From: Hyphobacterium marinum
GTDB lineage: Bacteria > Pseudomonadota > Alphaproteobacteria > Caulobacterales > Maricaulaceae
DNA: 64,000 bases
Direction of reading: 5' to 3'
Assembly: GCF_036330325.1 (NCBI RefSeq)
Contig: NZ_JAZDRO010000002.1
Location: 468,306 to 532,305, forward strand
Part shown: piece by piece, positions 16,454-25,251 of the stretch
Layout: each line of letters begins with the position of its first letter
How positions within the stretch are numbered: position 1 is the first letter of the stretch
Made by a program: the position numbers and the translations under genes
Notes under the pieces: model-generated
Databases searched by the model: none
Told to the model about the DNA's origin: nothing
Seen by the model: only the letters and a program-made list of their open reading frames with translations

Positions 16454-16482
16454 AAGCTAGTCCCGCTTACATGCGGTTGCAA
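16454..16482 (-). promoter_or_regulatory. Candidate promoter for the riboswitch-btu operon
   Basis: Minus-strand TTGCAA (16482-16477), 17-base spacer, TAGCTT (16459-16454); the start would fall within a few bases of the aptamer 5' end. It lies right at the end of the neighbouring MFS gene. Confidence 0.5.
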
Positions 16483-16487
16483 TCGTT

Positions 16488-17774
16488 TCAGACCGGGCTG
16501 CGCGGTTCGGGCGTGACCTTGGCAATGTCCGACGCCTTGCGGATGCGCGGGTGTAAAAAGGCGAGTGCCAGGAGGCCCGCGGCCAGCACGGCGCTGACGA
16601 GATAGGGCGTGATGTCGCCAAACGTCTGGAACAGGTAGAGCGCACCCACCGGCGCAATGGCGAAACCAAGCCCGGCTGTTGCGGTGGTCACACCCGCCGC
16701 CCGGCCCTGCTCATCCGGGCCCACGGCCAGCGAGGCTCCGCCGGTGAAGCCCGACCGCGCCAGCCCGAAGCCGAAGCTGAGCATGACATAGCCGAAGACG
16801 ATGGCGGCATAGTTCGCGGCAAACAGCATCTCGACATTGCCGAGGACCGCCATCCCCGCCCCCAGCCCCATCAGCACACGCGGGCTGGCTTTCAGCGCCG
16901 GGATGACGACGAGCTGGGCGAAGATCAGCGCCCCGGCCCCGGCCATCAGGGCAACGCCGGAAAATTGCAGACCCTGCTGCGGGTCAAGAGCAAGCCGGTT
17001 CATCAGGAAGAAGCCGATGACGGTGAGGCTCGACGCCTGGATCATCCAGTAGCCCGCACCGAATATCACGAACGGCGCAAGCCGCCGGTCGAGCGCAAAG
17101 GCGAACTGGCGCAGCGGGTTGATCGGGCGGGCCTGCTGTCTGGGTGGTGTCTTTTCCGGGAGCATGAGGCGAACCGCCACGGCGCAGGCCCCGACCAGAA
17201 CCGCAATGGCGATCATGAAGGGCGCAACGCCGATCCGCTCCACGAAGGCCGCCGCGAGCGCGGGTCCGAGGATCGCGCCCATGCCGAAGGCCGCCGTCAG
17301 GCCCGCCAGCGCCTCGGTGCGTTCAGCCGGGCTGGTCCGGTCGGCGACATAAGCCTGCGCCGACGGGTTGGTCGCCGATCCGAGCCCGCCAAATAGCGTG
17401 CGCGAGACCGCCATGGCGAAAATCGCGATCAGCGGCGGGGCGAGTCCGGATTCGCCCGCCCAGGCCGCGGCGGCGAAAATCAGCGTCGAGAGCGCAAAGC
17501 AGGACAGGCCGAACATGATCAGCGGGCGGCGGCCATAGCGATCCGATAGCGCGCCCCAGACTGGACTCATGAACAGAAAGAGCAGCGCCGAGGTCGTGTA
17601 GATCGCTCCGACCCAGGCTTCCGCCACCCCCAGATCGCGCGCCAGCGGCGGCAGGATGGCGAACAGCATGGAATTACCGATCCCCGTCGCCATCAGGCAC
17701 AGGAAAAGCAGCCGGAAGGCGCGGCGGCGCTCATTAGGACCTGACGGGTTGGCGGGATCATAGGGCGGCGGCAT
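16488..17774 (-). CDS. MFS transporter, TetA/drug-efflux-like
   Basis: 428 residues with 12 predicted membrane helices. The motif A copy GALSDRYGRRPLI lies after helix 2, and ILGPALAAAF (motif C-like) in helix 5, placing it with the DHA1 drug:proton antiporters. It stops 38 bases before the riboswitch aptamer and reads in the same direction as btuB, so read-through into the btu leader is possible. Its position beside B12 uptake could suggest a related substrate, but nothing in the sequence shows it. Confidence 0.85.
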   Translation of the reverse strand: MPPPYDPANPSGPNERRRAFRLLFLCLMATGIGNSMLFAILPPLARDLGVAEAWVGAIYTTSALLFLFMSPVWGALSDRYGRRPLIMFGLSCFALSTLIFAAAAWAGESGLAPPLIAIFAMAVSRTLFGGLGSATNPSAQAYVADRTSPAERTEALAGLTAAFGMGAILGPALAAAFVERIGVAPFMIAIAVLVGACAVAVRLMLPEKTPPRQQARPINPLRQFAFALDRRLAPFVIFGAGYWMIQASSLTVIGFFLMNRLALDPQQGLQFSGVALMAGAGALIFAQLVVIPALKASPRVLMGLGAGMAVLGNVEMLFAANYAAIVFGYVMLSFGFGLARSGFTGGASLAVGPDEQGRAAGVTTATAGLGFAIAPVGALYLFQTFGDITPYLVSAVLAAGLLALAFLHPRIRKASDIAKVTPEPRSPV

Positions 17775-17890
17775 GAGTGCGGGCTTAGACCTGCCTTCTC
17801 CGTTCGTCCATGCACCGCGCGTTCACGAATGGTGGCGCAGGGTTACGGGGAAAGGTGCGTGCGTGCTTGCGCACAGGCTGAATTCGTTTT

Positions 17891-17953
17891 CACCCCACCC
17901 CTACCCTCCCCTCGAGGGGAGGGAAGACGCGCAAGCGTCAGGGTGGGGTGGGC
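17891..17953. repeat. Palindromic repeat, class 1 (CCCCACCC...GGGTGGGG)
   Basis: An outer stem (CCCCACCC with GGGTGGGG) encloses two hairpins: a perfect CCCTCCCCTCGAGGGGAGGG palindrome and GACGC-GCAA-GCGTC. It lies in the 377-base gap 17775-18151 between the MFS gene and motA, which has no other feature I can name. Related copies are at 34611, 57374, 61314 and 63966. Confidence 0.85.
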
Positions 17954-18151
17954 CACGAGCTGTCAGCTCTCCTCTTGAAGTGCGAGCCGCAGTCGAGCCT
18001 CGAGGAACGCACAACCGCCACTCCCGTAAACCACGTCCTAACGGCGCTTACACCGGGCATTAAGCTAAACGCGCCATAGTGCGTCCCGAAACCGGACAGG
18101 CCCGACCTGAAATGAGGCGTGCCGGACAAGAACAAGGGTGGGTGTAAGGGC

Positions 18152-19021
18152 ATGTTCCAGCTTCTCGGTATGGCTGTGGTGTTCGGAATGGTGTTCGGCG
18201 GCTTCATGCTGGCGGGCGGCCATTTCGACGTGATCATTCGGGCGCTGCCCTTCGAGCTGATGATGATTGGCGGGGCCGCTGTCGGGGCCTTCCTCATCGG
18301 CAATTCGGGCAAGACGGTGATGAAGACGCTCGGCGATTTCGCCAAGATCATCACTGGCCCGAAATGGAAGACGCAGGACTATCGCGATCTGCTCGCGCTG
18401 CTCTTCCTGCTGACCAAGACAATGAAGACCAAGGGCGTCATCGCGCTGGAAACCCATATCGAGAATCCCAAGGAAAGCTCGATCTTCCAGCGCTATCCGC
18501 GCATCCTGAAGGACCATTTCGCGGTCGATTTCATCTGCGACACGCTGCGCATGATGACGATGAACCTCGAAGACCCGCACCAGGTCGAGGACGCGATGGA
18601 AAAGCAGCTGGAAAAGCATCATCACGAGGCCTCCAGCCCCGCCCATGCGCTGCAGAGCATGGCCGACGCCCTGCCGGCTCTCGGCATCGTCGCGGCCGTG
18701 CTGGGGATCATCAAGACGATGGGCGCGATCACCGAGCCGCCGGAATATCTCGGACGCATGATCGGTTCGGCGCTGGTCGGGACCTTCCTCGGCGTGTTCC
18801 TCGCCTATGGCTTCGTCGGCCCCTTCGCCGCGCGCATCAAGGAAATCTATGACGAGGAGCACACCTTCTACGTCATCATCCAGAATGTCCTGGTCGCGCA
18901 CCTGCACGGTAATGCGGCGCAGATCTCGGTCGAGATCGGTCGCGGCGGCGTGCCCTCGAAATCCCAGCCTTCCTTCATGGAGCTGGAAGAGGCGCTCGGG
19001 GAAATCCCGGCTGAGGTCTAA
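18152..19021 (+). CDS. motA: Flagellar motor stator protein MotA
   Basis: 289 residues, four membrane helices (about 5-20, 30-48, 170-190, 200-222) with a large cytoplasmic loop between helices 2 and 3. Family sequences: GGAAVGAFLIGNS, the loop charges around RYPRILKDHF, the helix-3 proline in ALPALGIVAAVLG, and GSALVGTFLGVFLAYGFVGP. With MotB it forms the proton channel that turns the flagellum. ATG 18152 is preceded by TAAGGG. No motB lies beside it; the OmpA-type gene at 54.9 kb pairs with another MotA-like protein instead. This implies a motile stage in the life cycle. Confidence 0.92.
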   Translation: MFQLLGMAVVFGMVFGGFMLAGGHFDVIIRALPFELMMIGGAAVGAFLIGNSGKTVMKTLGDFAKIITGPKWKTQDYRDLLALLFLLTKTMKTKGVIALETHIENPKESSIFQRYPRILKDHFAVDFICDTLRMMTMNLEDPHQVEDAMEKQLEKHHHEASSPAHALQSMADALPALGIVAAVLGIIKTMGAITEPPEYLGRMIGSALVGTFLGVFLAYGFVGPFAARIKEIYDEEHTFYVIIQNVLVAHLHGNAAQISVEIGRGGVPSKSQPSFMELEEALGEIPAEV

Positions 19022-19062
19022 CCCTCACGTAAGCTGACGCGCGTCAAAAGCGCTGTTACTCT

Positions 19063-19090
19063 CTCCCGCGTCGCCACGGCGCGGGAGTTT
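19063..19090 (+). terminator. Weak terminator-like hairpin after motA
   Basis: CTCCCGCG / CGCGGGAG stem with nine-base loop followed by TTTGCTTT; the T-run contains the 5' side of the next gene's start region, so it might instead act as a leader hairpin. Confidence 0.45.
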
Positions 19091-19095
19091 GCTTT

Positions 19096-19296
19096 ATGGG
19101 ATTTGATGTCACCGGCCCGCTCGGCCTGCTCGTCCTCGTTCTGGACGTCTACGCCATCATGCAGACCGCCCGCTCCGAAGCGCCCGGCGCGATCCGCGCT
19201 ATCTGGATTGTGCTGATCATCTTGTTGCCCTTCGTCGGCTTCATCGCCTGGATGATCCTCGGCCCCCGCGAACAACGCAGCCTCTTCCGCCGGTGA
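19096..19296 (+). CDS. Small membrane protein, PLDc_N (phospholipase-D nuclease N-terminal) type
   Basis: 66 residues with two membrane helices (about 6-22 and 35-56) separated by a short polar loop and ending in a basic tail. The pattern LLVLVLDVYAIMQTARS ... WIVLIILLPFVGFIAWMILGPRE matches the PLDc_N family of stand-alone membrane proteins, whose function is unknown. Its TGA stop overlaps the GTG start of mnmC, so it is probably co-translated with it. Confidence 0.8.
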   Translation: MGFDVTGPLGLLVLVLDVYAIMQTARSEAPGAIRAIWIVLIILLPFVGFIAWMILGPREQRSLFRR

Positions 19297-21008
19297 GGCT
19301 GAAGCTTTTCTACGACCCGCCCGACCTCGACTGGACCGGCACCGGCCCGGTCGCGCGTGGCTATGACGATGTCTATTTTTCCGCCGAAGACGGGCTCGCC
19401 GAGACGCGCGCCGTATTTCTGGAGGGCTGCGGCCTACCCGGTGCCTGGGCTGGTAGAAAAGTCTTCACCGTCGCGGAACTGGGCTTCGGCACAGGGCTCA
19501 ACGCGCTGGCCCTCTGGGATCTCTGGCGGCGGCATCGACCGGCGGGCGCGCAGCTACATTTCATCTCGATCGAGAAACACCCCTTCCCGCGTGAGGCCGC
19601 GCGACGGGCACTCGCCGCCTGGCCGGAACTGGCAACGCTGTCCCAGCATATGCTGGCGCAATGGCCGACGGGCCTGAAAGGCGCGCACCGGATGCGATTC
19701 GACGCAGACGGGTTCGTGGTCACGCTGTTCCAGGACGAGGCCGAAGCCGCCCTTTCCCAGATCGAGGCGGAGGTCGACGCCTGGTTCCTCGATGGTTTCG
19801 CCCCGGCGAAGAATGCGGCGATGTGGGCGGACAGCATCTTTTCGCACATGGCCCGATTGTCACAGCCGGGTGCGCGGGTGGCGACTTTTACCGTGGCCGG
19901 GCACGTCCGCCGCGGCCTGCAGGCCGCCGGTTTCACGGTCGAGAAAAAGCCTGGCTTCGGGCGCAAACGCGAACGGCTGGAGGCGGTGTTTGCCGGACCG
20001 CCGAGCGAGCCGCCTGATACCGAGTACCCCCGCACATCTGCCGTGGACGGTCCGGTCGCGATCCTCGGCGGCGGGATTGCCGGGGCCAGCATCGCCCAAG
20101 CCCTGAGCCAGCGGGGCCGCGAAGCTGTCATTTTCGACCCGAAAGAGTTGGCCGGCGGGGCCTCCGGCGCACCGTCGGGCCTGCTCACGCCGCGCCTTGA
20201 GAAGGCCGACCGGCCGCATGTCCGCGCAACGCTGGCCGCTTTCGAATATGCACGCGGGCTCTATGAGCGGCTCGGCGTATTTGTCCCCGAAGGCGCGCTG
20301 CGGCTGGCGAAGGACGACGCGGACGCGGCCCGTCTCGCCACCATCGCGGACGCGATGTGCGAGGGCTATGCGTTTGACGAAGGCCGCAACGCGCTGTGGA
20401 TGGACCGCGCCGGGCGGTTCGATCCGGCAGCGGTGGTGCGGGCCTTGGCCAAGGACACGCCGGTCCTGACCCGCGACTTCGATCCGAAGACCGACGATTT
20501 TGCCGTCATCGTCCACGCCACCGGCCCCGCTTTGCCTCTCGACGGGATGTCAGCGAGTGCGGGCCGGATTGTGCTGGCAAAAGGTCAGCCCCCGCATACA
20601 CCTCTCGTCTGGGGCGGCTATGTCTCGGCATCACCGGATGGCCGGGTCCTGATCGGCGCAACACATGCGCGCGGGGCCGATCCCGGCCCCGAGGACGAGG
20701 CCGCCACCAAACTTCTGAACGATCTGCGCGACCGAGTTCCTGGTATCGCGTCCGGTCTGGACACCGAGAGTCTGGACCACTGGTCCGGTATTCGCGCCGT
20801 CACACCCGACCGCTTGCCCGTCGCCGGGACTGAGGACAGAAAGCTTCTGCTTGGCGGGTTCGGATCCCGCGGTTTTGCCCATGCGCCGTTGCTCGCCGAA
20901 ACGCTTGCCAGCGATCTGTGTGGCGAACCCTCGCCGCTGGAAAAAAGCGGCCGGGAAGCGCTCCATCCTGCCCGCTTTCGTATCCGGGCCGAACGCCGCT
21001 CCGGATAA
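19293..21008 (+). CDS. mnmC: Bifunctional tRNA mnm5s2U biosynthesis enzyme MnmC
   Basis: 571 residues in two domains. The N-terminal SAM methyltransferase (about 1-235) has VAELGFGTGLNALAL and WFLDGFAPAKN; the C-terminal FAD oxidase (about 255-560) begins with VAILGGGIAGASIAQAL. The oxidase removes the carboxymethyl group from cmnm5U34 and the methyltransferase makes mnm5U34 in tRNAs, supporting wobble decoding. The start is GTG overlapping the preceding stop. Domain order and length match the fused enzyme. Confidence 0.93.
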   Translation: MRLKLFYDPPDLDWTGTGPVARGYDDVYFSAEDGLAETRAVFLEGCGLPGAWAGRKVFTVAELGFGTGLNALALWDLWRRHRPAGAQLHFISIEKHPFPREAARRALAAWPELATLSQHMLAQWPTGLKGAHRMRFDADGFVVTLFQDEAEAALSQIEAEVDAWFLDGFAPAKNAAMWADSIFSHMARLSQPGARVATFTVAGHVRRGLQAAGFTVEKKPGFGRKRERLEAVFAGPPSEPPDTEYPRTSAVDGPVAILGGGIAGASIAQALSQRGREAVIFDPKELAGGASGAPSGLLTPRLEKADRPHVRATLAAFEYARGLYERLGVFVPEGALRLAKDDADAARLATIADAMCEGYAFDEGRNALWMDRAGRFDPAAVVRALAKDTPVLTRDFDPKTDDFAVIVHATGPALPLDGMSASAGRIVLAKGQPPHTPLVWGGYVSASPDGRVLIGATHARGADPGPEDEAATKLLNDLRDRVPGIASGLDTESLDHWSGIRAVTPDRLPVAGTEDRKLLLGGFGSRGFAHAPLLAETLASDLCGEPSPLEKSGREALHPARFRIRAERRSG

Positions 21009-21096
21009 GGCCGATAATCCCCCGTCAAACGGCGTGGGGCTTGCAGTTTTGACCGTGACAGCGCCGCTTCTGGCGCGAAACGGGACAAAAGCGGCC

Positions 21097-21921
21097 ATGT
21101 CGAGCGTTCAGACAGCGGAAGGCTTTGTGGACCGGCGTTCCAAGCCGCGCCACATCTGGTTCCTGAACTCGGCCTTCGACAATATCGGGTTCGAGACCGC
21201 CGTGCTGCGTATCGCCGAGCGCGACCCGAAAAAACCCTTCGAATTCGTCGTGACGCCGAATGTCGATCACCTTGTCCGCCTGCGCCGCGACGGCCTGCTC
21301 GCCCCGCTCTATGCCCAGGCCTGGATGACAGTGTGCGACAGCCGCGTGCTCGAACTTCTCGCCAGCCTCTCGGGCGAGGATGTCGACGTGACACCGGGGT
21401 CCGACCTCACCGAATGCCTGTTTTCCAACGTCATCGTCCAGACCGAGCCGGTCACGGTCATCGGCGGGTCGAAGGACGTGATCGAGACCGTGAAAGCCCG
21501 CTATGGCCTCACCGATGTGCGCTGGCACGAACCGCCCATGGGGCTGCGCACCAATCCCGAAGCCATCGCCGATTGCGCCCAGTTCATCGCGGCCAATCCC
21601 TCGCGCTTCGTCTTCCTGTGCGTGGGTTCGCCCCAACAGGAGATGATCGCCGAAGCCTGCCTCGACCGGGGCGATTGCACCGGTATCGGTCTGTGTGTCG
21701 GAGCCTCGCTCGACTTCCTGGGCGGTCAGGCCCAGCGCGCTCCGAAATGGATGCAGCGCGCGCGGCTGGAATGGCTGCACCGCCTTGCCCAGGAGCCGCA
21801 ACGCATGTGGCGGCGCTATCTGGTCGACGGGCCGAAGATCGCCTTCCTGTGGTGGGAATGGCGCAAGGCTCGCAAGAAACTCCGCGCGCTAGAAGCCGCG
21901 CTCGCGAACGGTAGTTTCTAG
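21097..21921 (+). CDS. WecG/TagA/CpsF family glycosyltransferase
   Basis: 274 residues from ATG 21097. Motifs of the family: FVVTPNVDHLVRLRRD, CDSRVLELLA, GSDLTECLF, VTVIGGSKDVIE, VGSPQQEMIAE and LCVGASLDFLGG, then a basic C-terminus with RAPKWMQRARLEWLHRL. These enzymes transfer N-acetylmannosamine-type sugars to lipid carriers; in Caulobacter a WecG-type enzyme acts in holdfast polysaccharide assembly, a possible role here. It follows mnmC by 88 bases. Its stop TAG and that of the convergent transglycosylase share the palindrome CTAG. Confidence 0.88.
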   Translation: MSSVQTAEGFVDRRSKPRHIWFLNSAFDNIGFETAVLRIAERDPKKPFEFVVTPNVDHLVRLRRDGLLAPLYAQAWMTVCDSRVLELLASLSGEDVDVTPGSDLTECLFSNVIVQTEPVTVIGGSKDVIETVKARYGLTDVRWHEPPMGLRTNPEAIADCAQFIAANPSRFVFLCVGSPQQEMIAEACLDRGDCTGIGLCVGASLDFLGGQAQRAPKWMQRARLEWLHRLAQEPQRMWRRYLVDGPKIAFLWWEWRKARKKLRALEAALANGSF

Positions 21922-23114
21922 TTCGCCGCCATCACCGCGTCATAGGTCAGCCGCCCGGCATAGCCGTCGGCGATCATTCCGCGCGAGCGCTGGAAAGCCA
22001 TCAGGGCGCGGCGTGAATTCGGTCCGAAAATCCCGTCCACACCGCCCGGATCATGGCCCATGGCGAGCAGCGCTTCCTGCAGTTCGCGGGTCTGGCTGCG
22101 GGTAATGGGCGGATCATCGGTCGGCCAGCCCTGGACAATTTCCCCGCCGCCACCGACGCGAAGCGACAACAGCCACACGCCCAGCGCATAGCTGGTGGAA
22201 TTGTTGTAGCGCTTGATCGCCTCGAAATTGGCGAAGGTGAGGAATCCCGGACCGCGCAGGCCCGCCGGCAGGATCAGGCGTGCGGCGCGCACTTGCTCGT
22301 CATTCGACCATTCCCGGCCATCGGCGCGGGTGATCCCGCTCGCGGCCCACTCGGCTACGAGGCGCGACTGGTTCGGGGCCCAGTTCGACAGGTCGTAATC
22401 CTGCGGCACGGCGACTTCGAGCGCGATGGGCGCATCGAGCGTCCACCCGGCACGCGCCAGCAGATTGGCCGACGAGGCCAGCGCATCGCCATTGTCCGTC
22501 CAGATATTGCGCGTGCCGTCACCATCGAAATCAACCGCGCGGGCGAGATAGGTTTCCGGGATAAATTGCGTCTGGCCCATGGCTCCGGCCCATGACCCGG
22601 TCAGTTGTTCGCGGTAGGCAAAACCCCGGTCGAGCATCTGGCCCACGGCGATCAGCTGCGCCTCGGCCCAGCTGCGGCGGCGGCCCTCCCAGGCGAGCGT
22701 GGCGAGCGCCTGAACTACGTCATTCGATCCCATGATCGCGCCGTAAGAGCTTTCCAGCCCCCAGATCGCGACGAGAATTTCCGCGTCAACGCCGAAGCGC
22801 TCCTCGATAGCCAGCAAGGTCTGGCGGTTCTCGCCGAAAGCTGACATGCCGTTCGTGGTCCGCTGATCGGACGCCGCGATATCGAGATACTCCCACAGGG
22901 GGCGCACGAATTCGGGCTGGTCGCGGTCGCGTTCGATGATGGCGAGGTCCGGTTCCAGCCCGTCCAGCATGGCATCCACGGTCTGCGGCGAGGCGCCGGC
23001 CTGGGCCAGGCGTGGCCGAAAATCATTGAGCCAGTCGTTAAAGGGCCCGTCCTGGGCCGTCGCACATGCCGAAAGCAGAAGGGCCGTTACACCGGACAGG
23101 AAAACTCGCATCAT
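21918..23114 (-). CDS. mltB: Lytic murein transglycosylase, MltB family, lipoprotein
   Basis: 398 residues. Lipobox LLSAC puts lipid on Cys17. The catalytic SLT_2 domain (about 25-320) shows the glutamate in IWGLESSYGAIMGS (Glu121) and GQTQFIPETYL. A peptidoglycan-binding domain type 1 (about 340-398) ends the protein: LQEALLAMGHDPGGVDGIFG...ALMAFQRSRG. It cleaves the glycan strands of murein to 1,6-anhydro products at the outer membrane. The ATG overlaps the stop of the DUF1194 gene upstream (ATGA), making a three-gene operon. Confidence 0.92.
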   Translation of the reverse strand: MMRVFLSGVTALLLSACATAQDGPFNDWLNDFRPRLAQAGASPQTVDAMLDGLEPDLAIIERDRDQPEFVRPLWEYLDIAASDQRTTNGMSAFGENRQTLLAIEERFGVDAEILVAIWGLESSYGAIMGSNDVVQALATLAWEGRRRSWAEAQLIAVGQMLDRGFAYREQLTGSWAGAMGQTQFIPETYLARAVDFDGDGTRNIWTDNGDALASSANLLARAGWTLDAPIALEVAVPQDYDLSNWAPNQSRLVAEWAASGITRADGREWSNDEQVRAARLILPAGLRGPGFLTFANFEAIKRYNNSTSYALGVWLLSLRVGGGGEIVQGWPTDDPPITRSQTRELQEALLAMGHDPGGVDGIFGPNSRRALMAFQRSRGMIADGYAGRLTYDAVMAAN

Positions 23115-23884
23115 CCATCACTCGAGATCGCCGCCGGAAACAGCCCGGCAATCTCGATGATAAGCTTTCTGCGCAAAGCTTCCACGAATTCTTCATGGCT
23201 CTCGCTGGCCATGACAAAGGCCCCTGGCCCGGTGATGACGTGGTTCTCGAAATAGCGCGCCACGTCGATATTCACCGGCGGGCGGAAAGGATGCTGGCGG
23301 CCACCCTGCATGGGGATTCCGTTGACCGTGATCCGGTCGGCATCGGCCGAGGCTCGTGCCTCGGACAGGCTGGGGCCCGCGTTCTGGGGACCATCCCCGG
23401 AGATGTCGATCACGCGGCGCGTACCCTCAAACTCGTTGTTCTCGATCAGATCGACACTGCTGGAAATGGCGGCGCCGATAGCCGTACGGCGACCCGAGAC
23501 GAAGGGGGCCGCAGCGAGCAGGCCGGCAAAGGCGCGGGCGTCTTCCTCGGTCTCGATCACCGTCCAGGGCGCGACAATGCGTTGGAAGTCGGCGTCGGCC
23601 CATTCGAGATAAAGAACCGCGACGCGCCCTTCACCGCCCGCCTGGATGGCCGAGATCACGTCCGGATCCGCCAGCGCAGCGACATGGCCCTGGCGCTGCT
23701 GGAGCGCTTCGGCCTCGTCGATGGATGACGACACATCAACCGCGAAGACGAGTTCGAGATCGACTATCATGCGGCCGTCGTCGGTGAACTGGCGCGGGCG
23801 TTCCGGCCAGTCATCGGCATACTGGCCCAGCGCCGGCGCGTTGATCGCGGCCAGCATCAGCAATATCACGACACGCAGTATCAC
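23111..23884 (-). CDS. DUF1194 family von Willebrand factor A protein (copy 1)
   Basis: 257 residues, GTG start overlapping the stop of copy 2 (GTGA). Signal peptide about 1-20. A von Willebrand A domain has a MIDAS motif DVSSS (50-54), a later TAIGAAI threonine and ISGDGPQN aspartate. Family function is unknown; the secreted VWA fold suggests metal-dependent protein binding in the periplasm. Similar to copy 2 over its whole length, so it is a tandem duplication. Translationally coupled to the lytic transglycosylase downstream. Confidence 0.88.
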   Translation of the reverse strand: MILRVVILLMLAAINAPALGQYADDWPERPRQFTDDGRMIVDLELVFAVDVSSSIDEAEALQQRQGHVAALADPDVISAIQAGGEGRVAVLYLEWADADFQRIVAPWTVIETEEDARAFAGLLAAAPFVSGRRTAIGAAISSSVDLIENNEFEGTRRVIDISGDGPQNAGPSLSEARASADADRITVNGIPMQGGRQHPFRPPVNIDVARYFENHVITGPGAFVMASESHEEFVEALRRKLIIEIAGLFPAAISSDG

Positions 23885-24645
23885 GGGGCCAGACCCGATT
23901 GTACGGCGAGAACGTTCAGCTCACCCAACCCTGGAGCGGCACCGGCGATTTCCAGTGTCATTTTCCGCAGGATCGCGGCGCGGAATTCCTCGGTCGTGCG
24001 GGCCGGATGGACGAACGCCCCCGGACCGGTGATGACATTGTCGTTGAAATAGGCATCCAGATTGACCTCGACCGGGCGAATCCAGCGTCCCGGACGGTCG
24101 GACATGACCGGCAAGCCATTGACGATGATCCGTGCGTCGTCGGCCATGGTCCGTGCCTCGGCGAGCGGCAGACCCTGGTTCTGCGGACCATCGCCGGAAA
24201 TATCGATGATCCGGCGATAGCCCGTGTACTGGTTGGTCTCGATGCGCCGGACAGCGTCTGCGATGGCCGCGCCGATGGCCGTATAATGGCCGCGTTCCAG
24301 CGGGGCGTCCGCGACCGCTGCGGCAAAGGCCAGCGCATCGGCTTCGGACGCGATCACCGTCCAGTCGGCGGCGGCGCGCTGGAAACCGGCATCGGCCCAT
24401 TCGACATAGGTCACGGCGACGCGGCCTAGCGGACCGCCCTCGATCGCGCCAATCACGTCGGGATGGGCGAGCGCGGTGACATAACCCTCGCGCTGGCGGC
24501 GAGCCTCTTCCTCGTCGACCGAATAGGAAATATCGACCGCGAGCACGAGCTCGAGATCAACCTCGATCAACTCCTGCGCAGCGCTTGCGCCGGAGAGAGT
24601 CAGGGCAGCCGCGCAGGCCGCGAGTGTGGCGGATATCCGTCTCAT
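23881..24645 (-). CDS. DUF1194 family von Willebrand factor A protein (copy 2)
   Basis: 254 residues from ATG 24645 (MRRISATLAACAAAL), which starts a proper signal peptide ending GASAAQ; a longer frame upstream would bury the signal. MIDAS residues DISYS (38-42), plus RIIDISGDGPQNQGLPLAEAR and DAYFNDNVITGPGAF, all parallel to copy 1. First gene of the three-gene leftward operon with copy 1 and mltB. Role unknown. Confidence 0.87.
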   Translation of the reverse strand: MRRISATLAACAAALTLSGASAAQELIEVDLELVLAVDISYSVDEEEARRQREGYVTALAHPDVIGAIEGGPLGRVAVTYVEWADAGFQRAAADWTVIASEADALAFAAAVADAPLERGHYTAIGAAIADAVRRIETNQYTGYRRIIDISGDGPQNQGLPLAEARTMADDARIIVNGLPVMSDRPGRWIRPVEVNLDAYFNDNVITGPGAFVHPARTTEEFRAAILRKMTLEIAGAAPGLGELNVLAVQSGLAP

Positions 24646-24714
24646 GGTGCGCGGGAAACTAGGGCGATGAGGATGAACCCACAACTAACCGGTTTGTAAG
24701 GCTGTGTTCGGGTT

Positions 24715-25089
24715 TCAATTTGAATTCTTCGACAACCAGAGCACGCCAATGAAACCGCCCTTCACCCGCGGCAGGAGGCAGAGCGCCGATCCCACGGCGA
24801 GCACGATGCCGGTGCCGACAATGGCCCAGTCCGGCCAGCCGGAGAAAGCGAAGAGGGTGAACACGACCGGCAGGACGACCGGGCCGGTCATCAGTATCGT
24901 CAGCCAGGACGGGCCGTCCTCGGCCCGGATATCGCCGACCGGTTCATCGCAGACATCGCAGGCCCGGGCGGGTTTGACATAGCCGATGAAGAGCCGGCCC
25001 TTGCCGCAGCGCGGACAGCGGCCGCGCACCGCCCGCCAGACGGCTGTTCTTGCGGACGGCAGTGATATATCGGCACCGGGCTCGCTCAT
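24715..25089 (-). CDS. DUF983 membrane protein with zinc ribbon
   Basis: 124 residues. GGAG six bases before ATG 25089 (MSEPGAD) decides the start over upstream ATGs. N-terminal CxxC pairs at 25/28 and 44/47 (RCPRCGKG...ACDVCDEP) form a likely zinc ribbon, followed by two membrane helices (about 60-80 and 86-104). DUF983 genes are widespread in alphaproteobacteria and often lie near respiratory-oxidase genes, but not here. Function unknown. Confidence 0.85.
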   Translation of the reverse strand: MSEPGADISLPSARTAVWRAVRGRCPRCGKGRLFIGYVKPARACDVCDEPVGDIRAEDGPSWLTILMTGPVVLPVVFTLFAFSGWPDWAIVGTGIVLAVGSALCLLPRVKGGFIGVLWLSKNSN

Positions 25090-25158
25090 GCCATTCTCCA
25101 TGTCCCCGCCCCAGTGTGAAAGCAAGGTGCAGAGGGCAGTTTGAACGGCCCGCAGCGG

Positions 25159-25187
25159 TTGACAGGCCAGCCCGCATTGCCTAAATC
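25159..25187 (+). promoter_or_regulatory. Near-consensus sigma-70 promoter of rpmJ
   Basis: TTGACA (25159-25164), 17-base spacer, TAAATC (25182-25187). A start near 25194 gives a leader of about 58 bases. Confidence 0.7.
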
Positions 25188-25251
25188 CCGCGCTCCCGCG
25201 CCGCAGGTGGCCTGGGACAAGTGAATTTCGATCGATTCAAGGACCGGTCCG

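Noticed and set aside
16488..17774. MFS transporter as part of the riboswitch-controlled operon
   Set aside because: It lies upstream of the aptamer in transcription order, so the riboswitch cannot control it in cis.
19293..21008. Separate methyltransferase and oxidoreductase genes
   Set aside because: The two domains are in one continuous frame with MnmC order and linker length.
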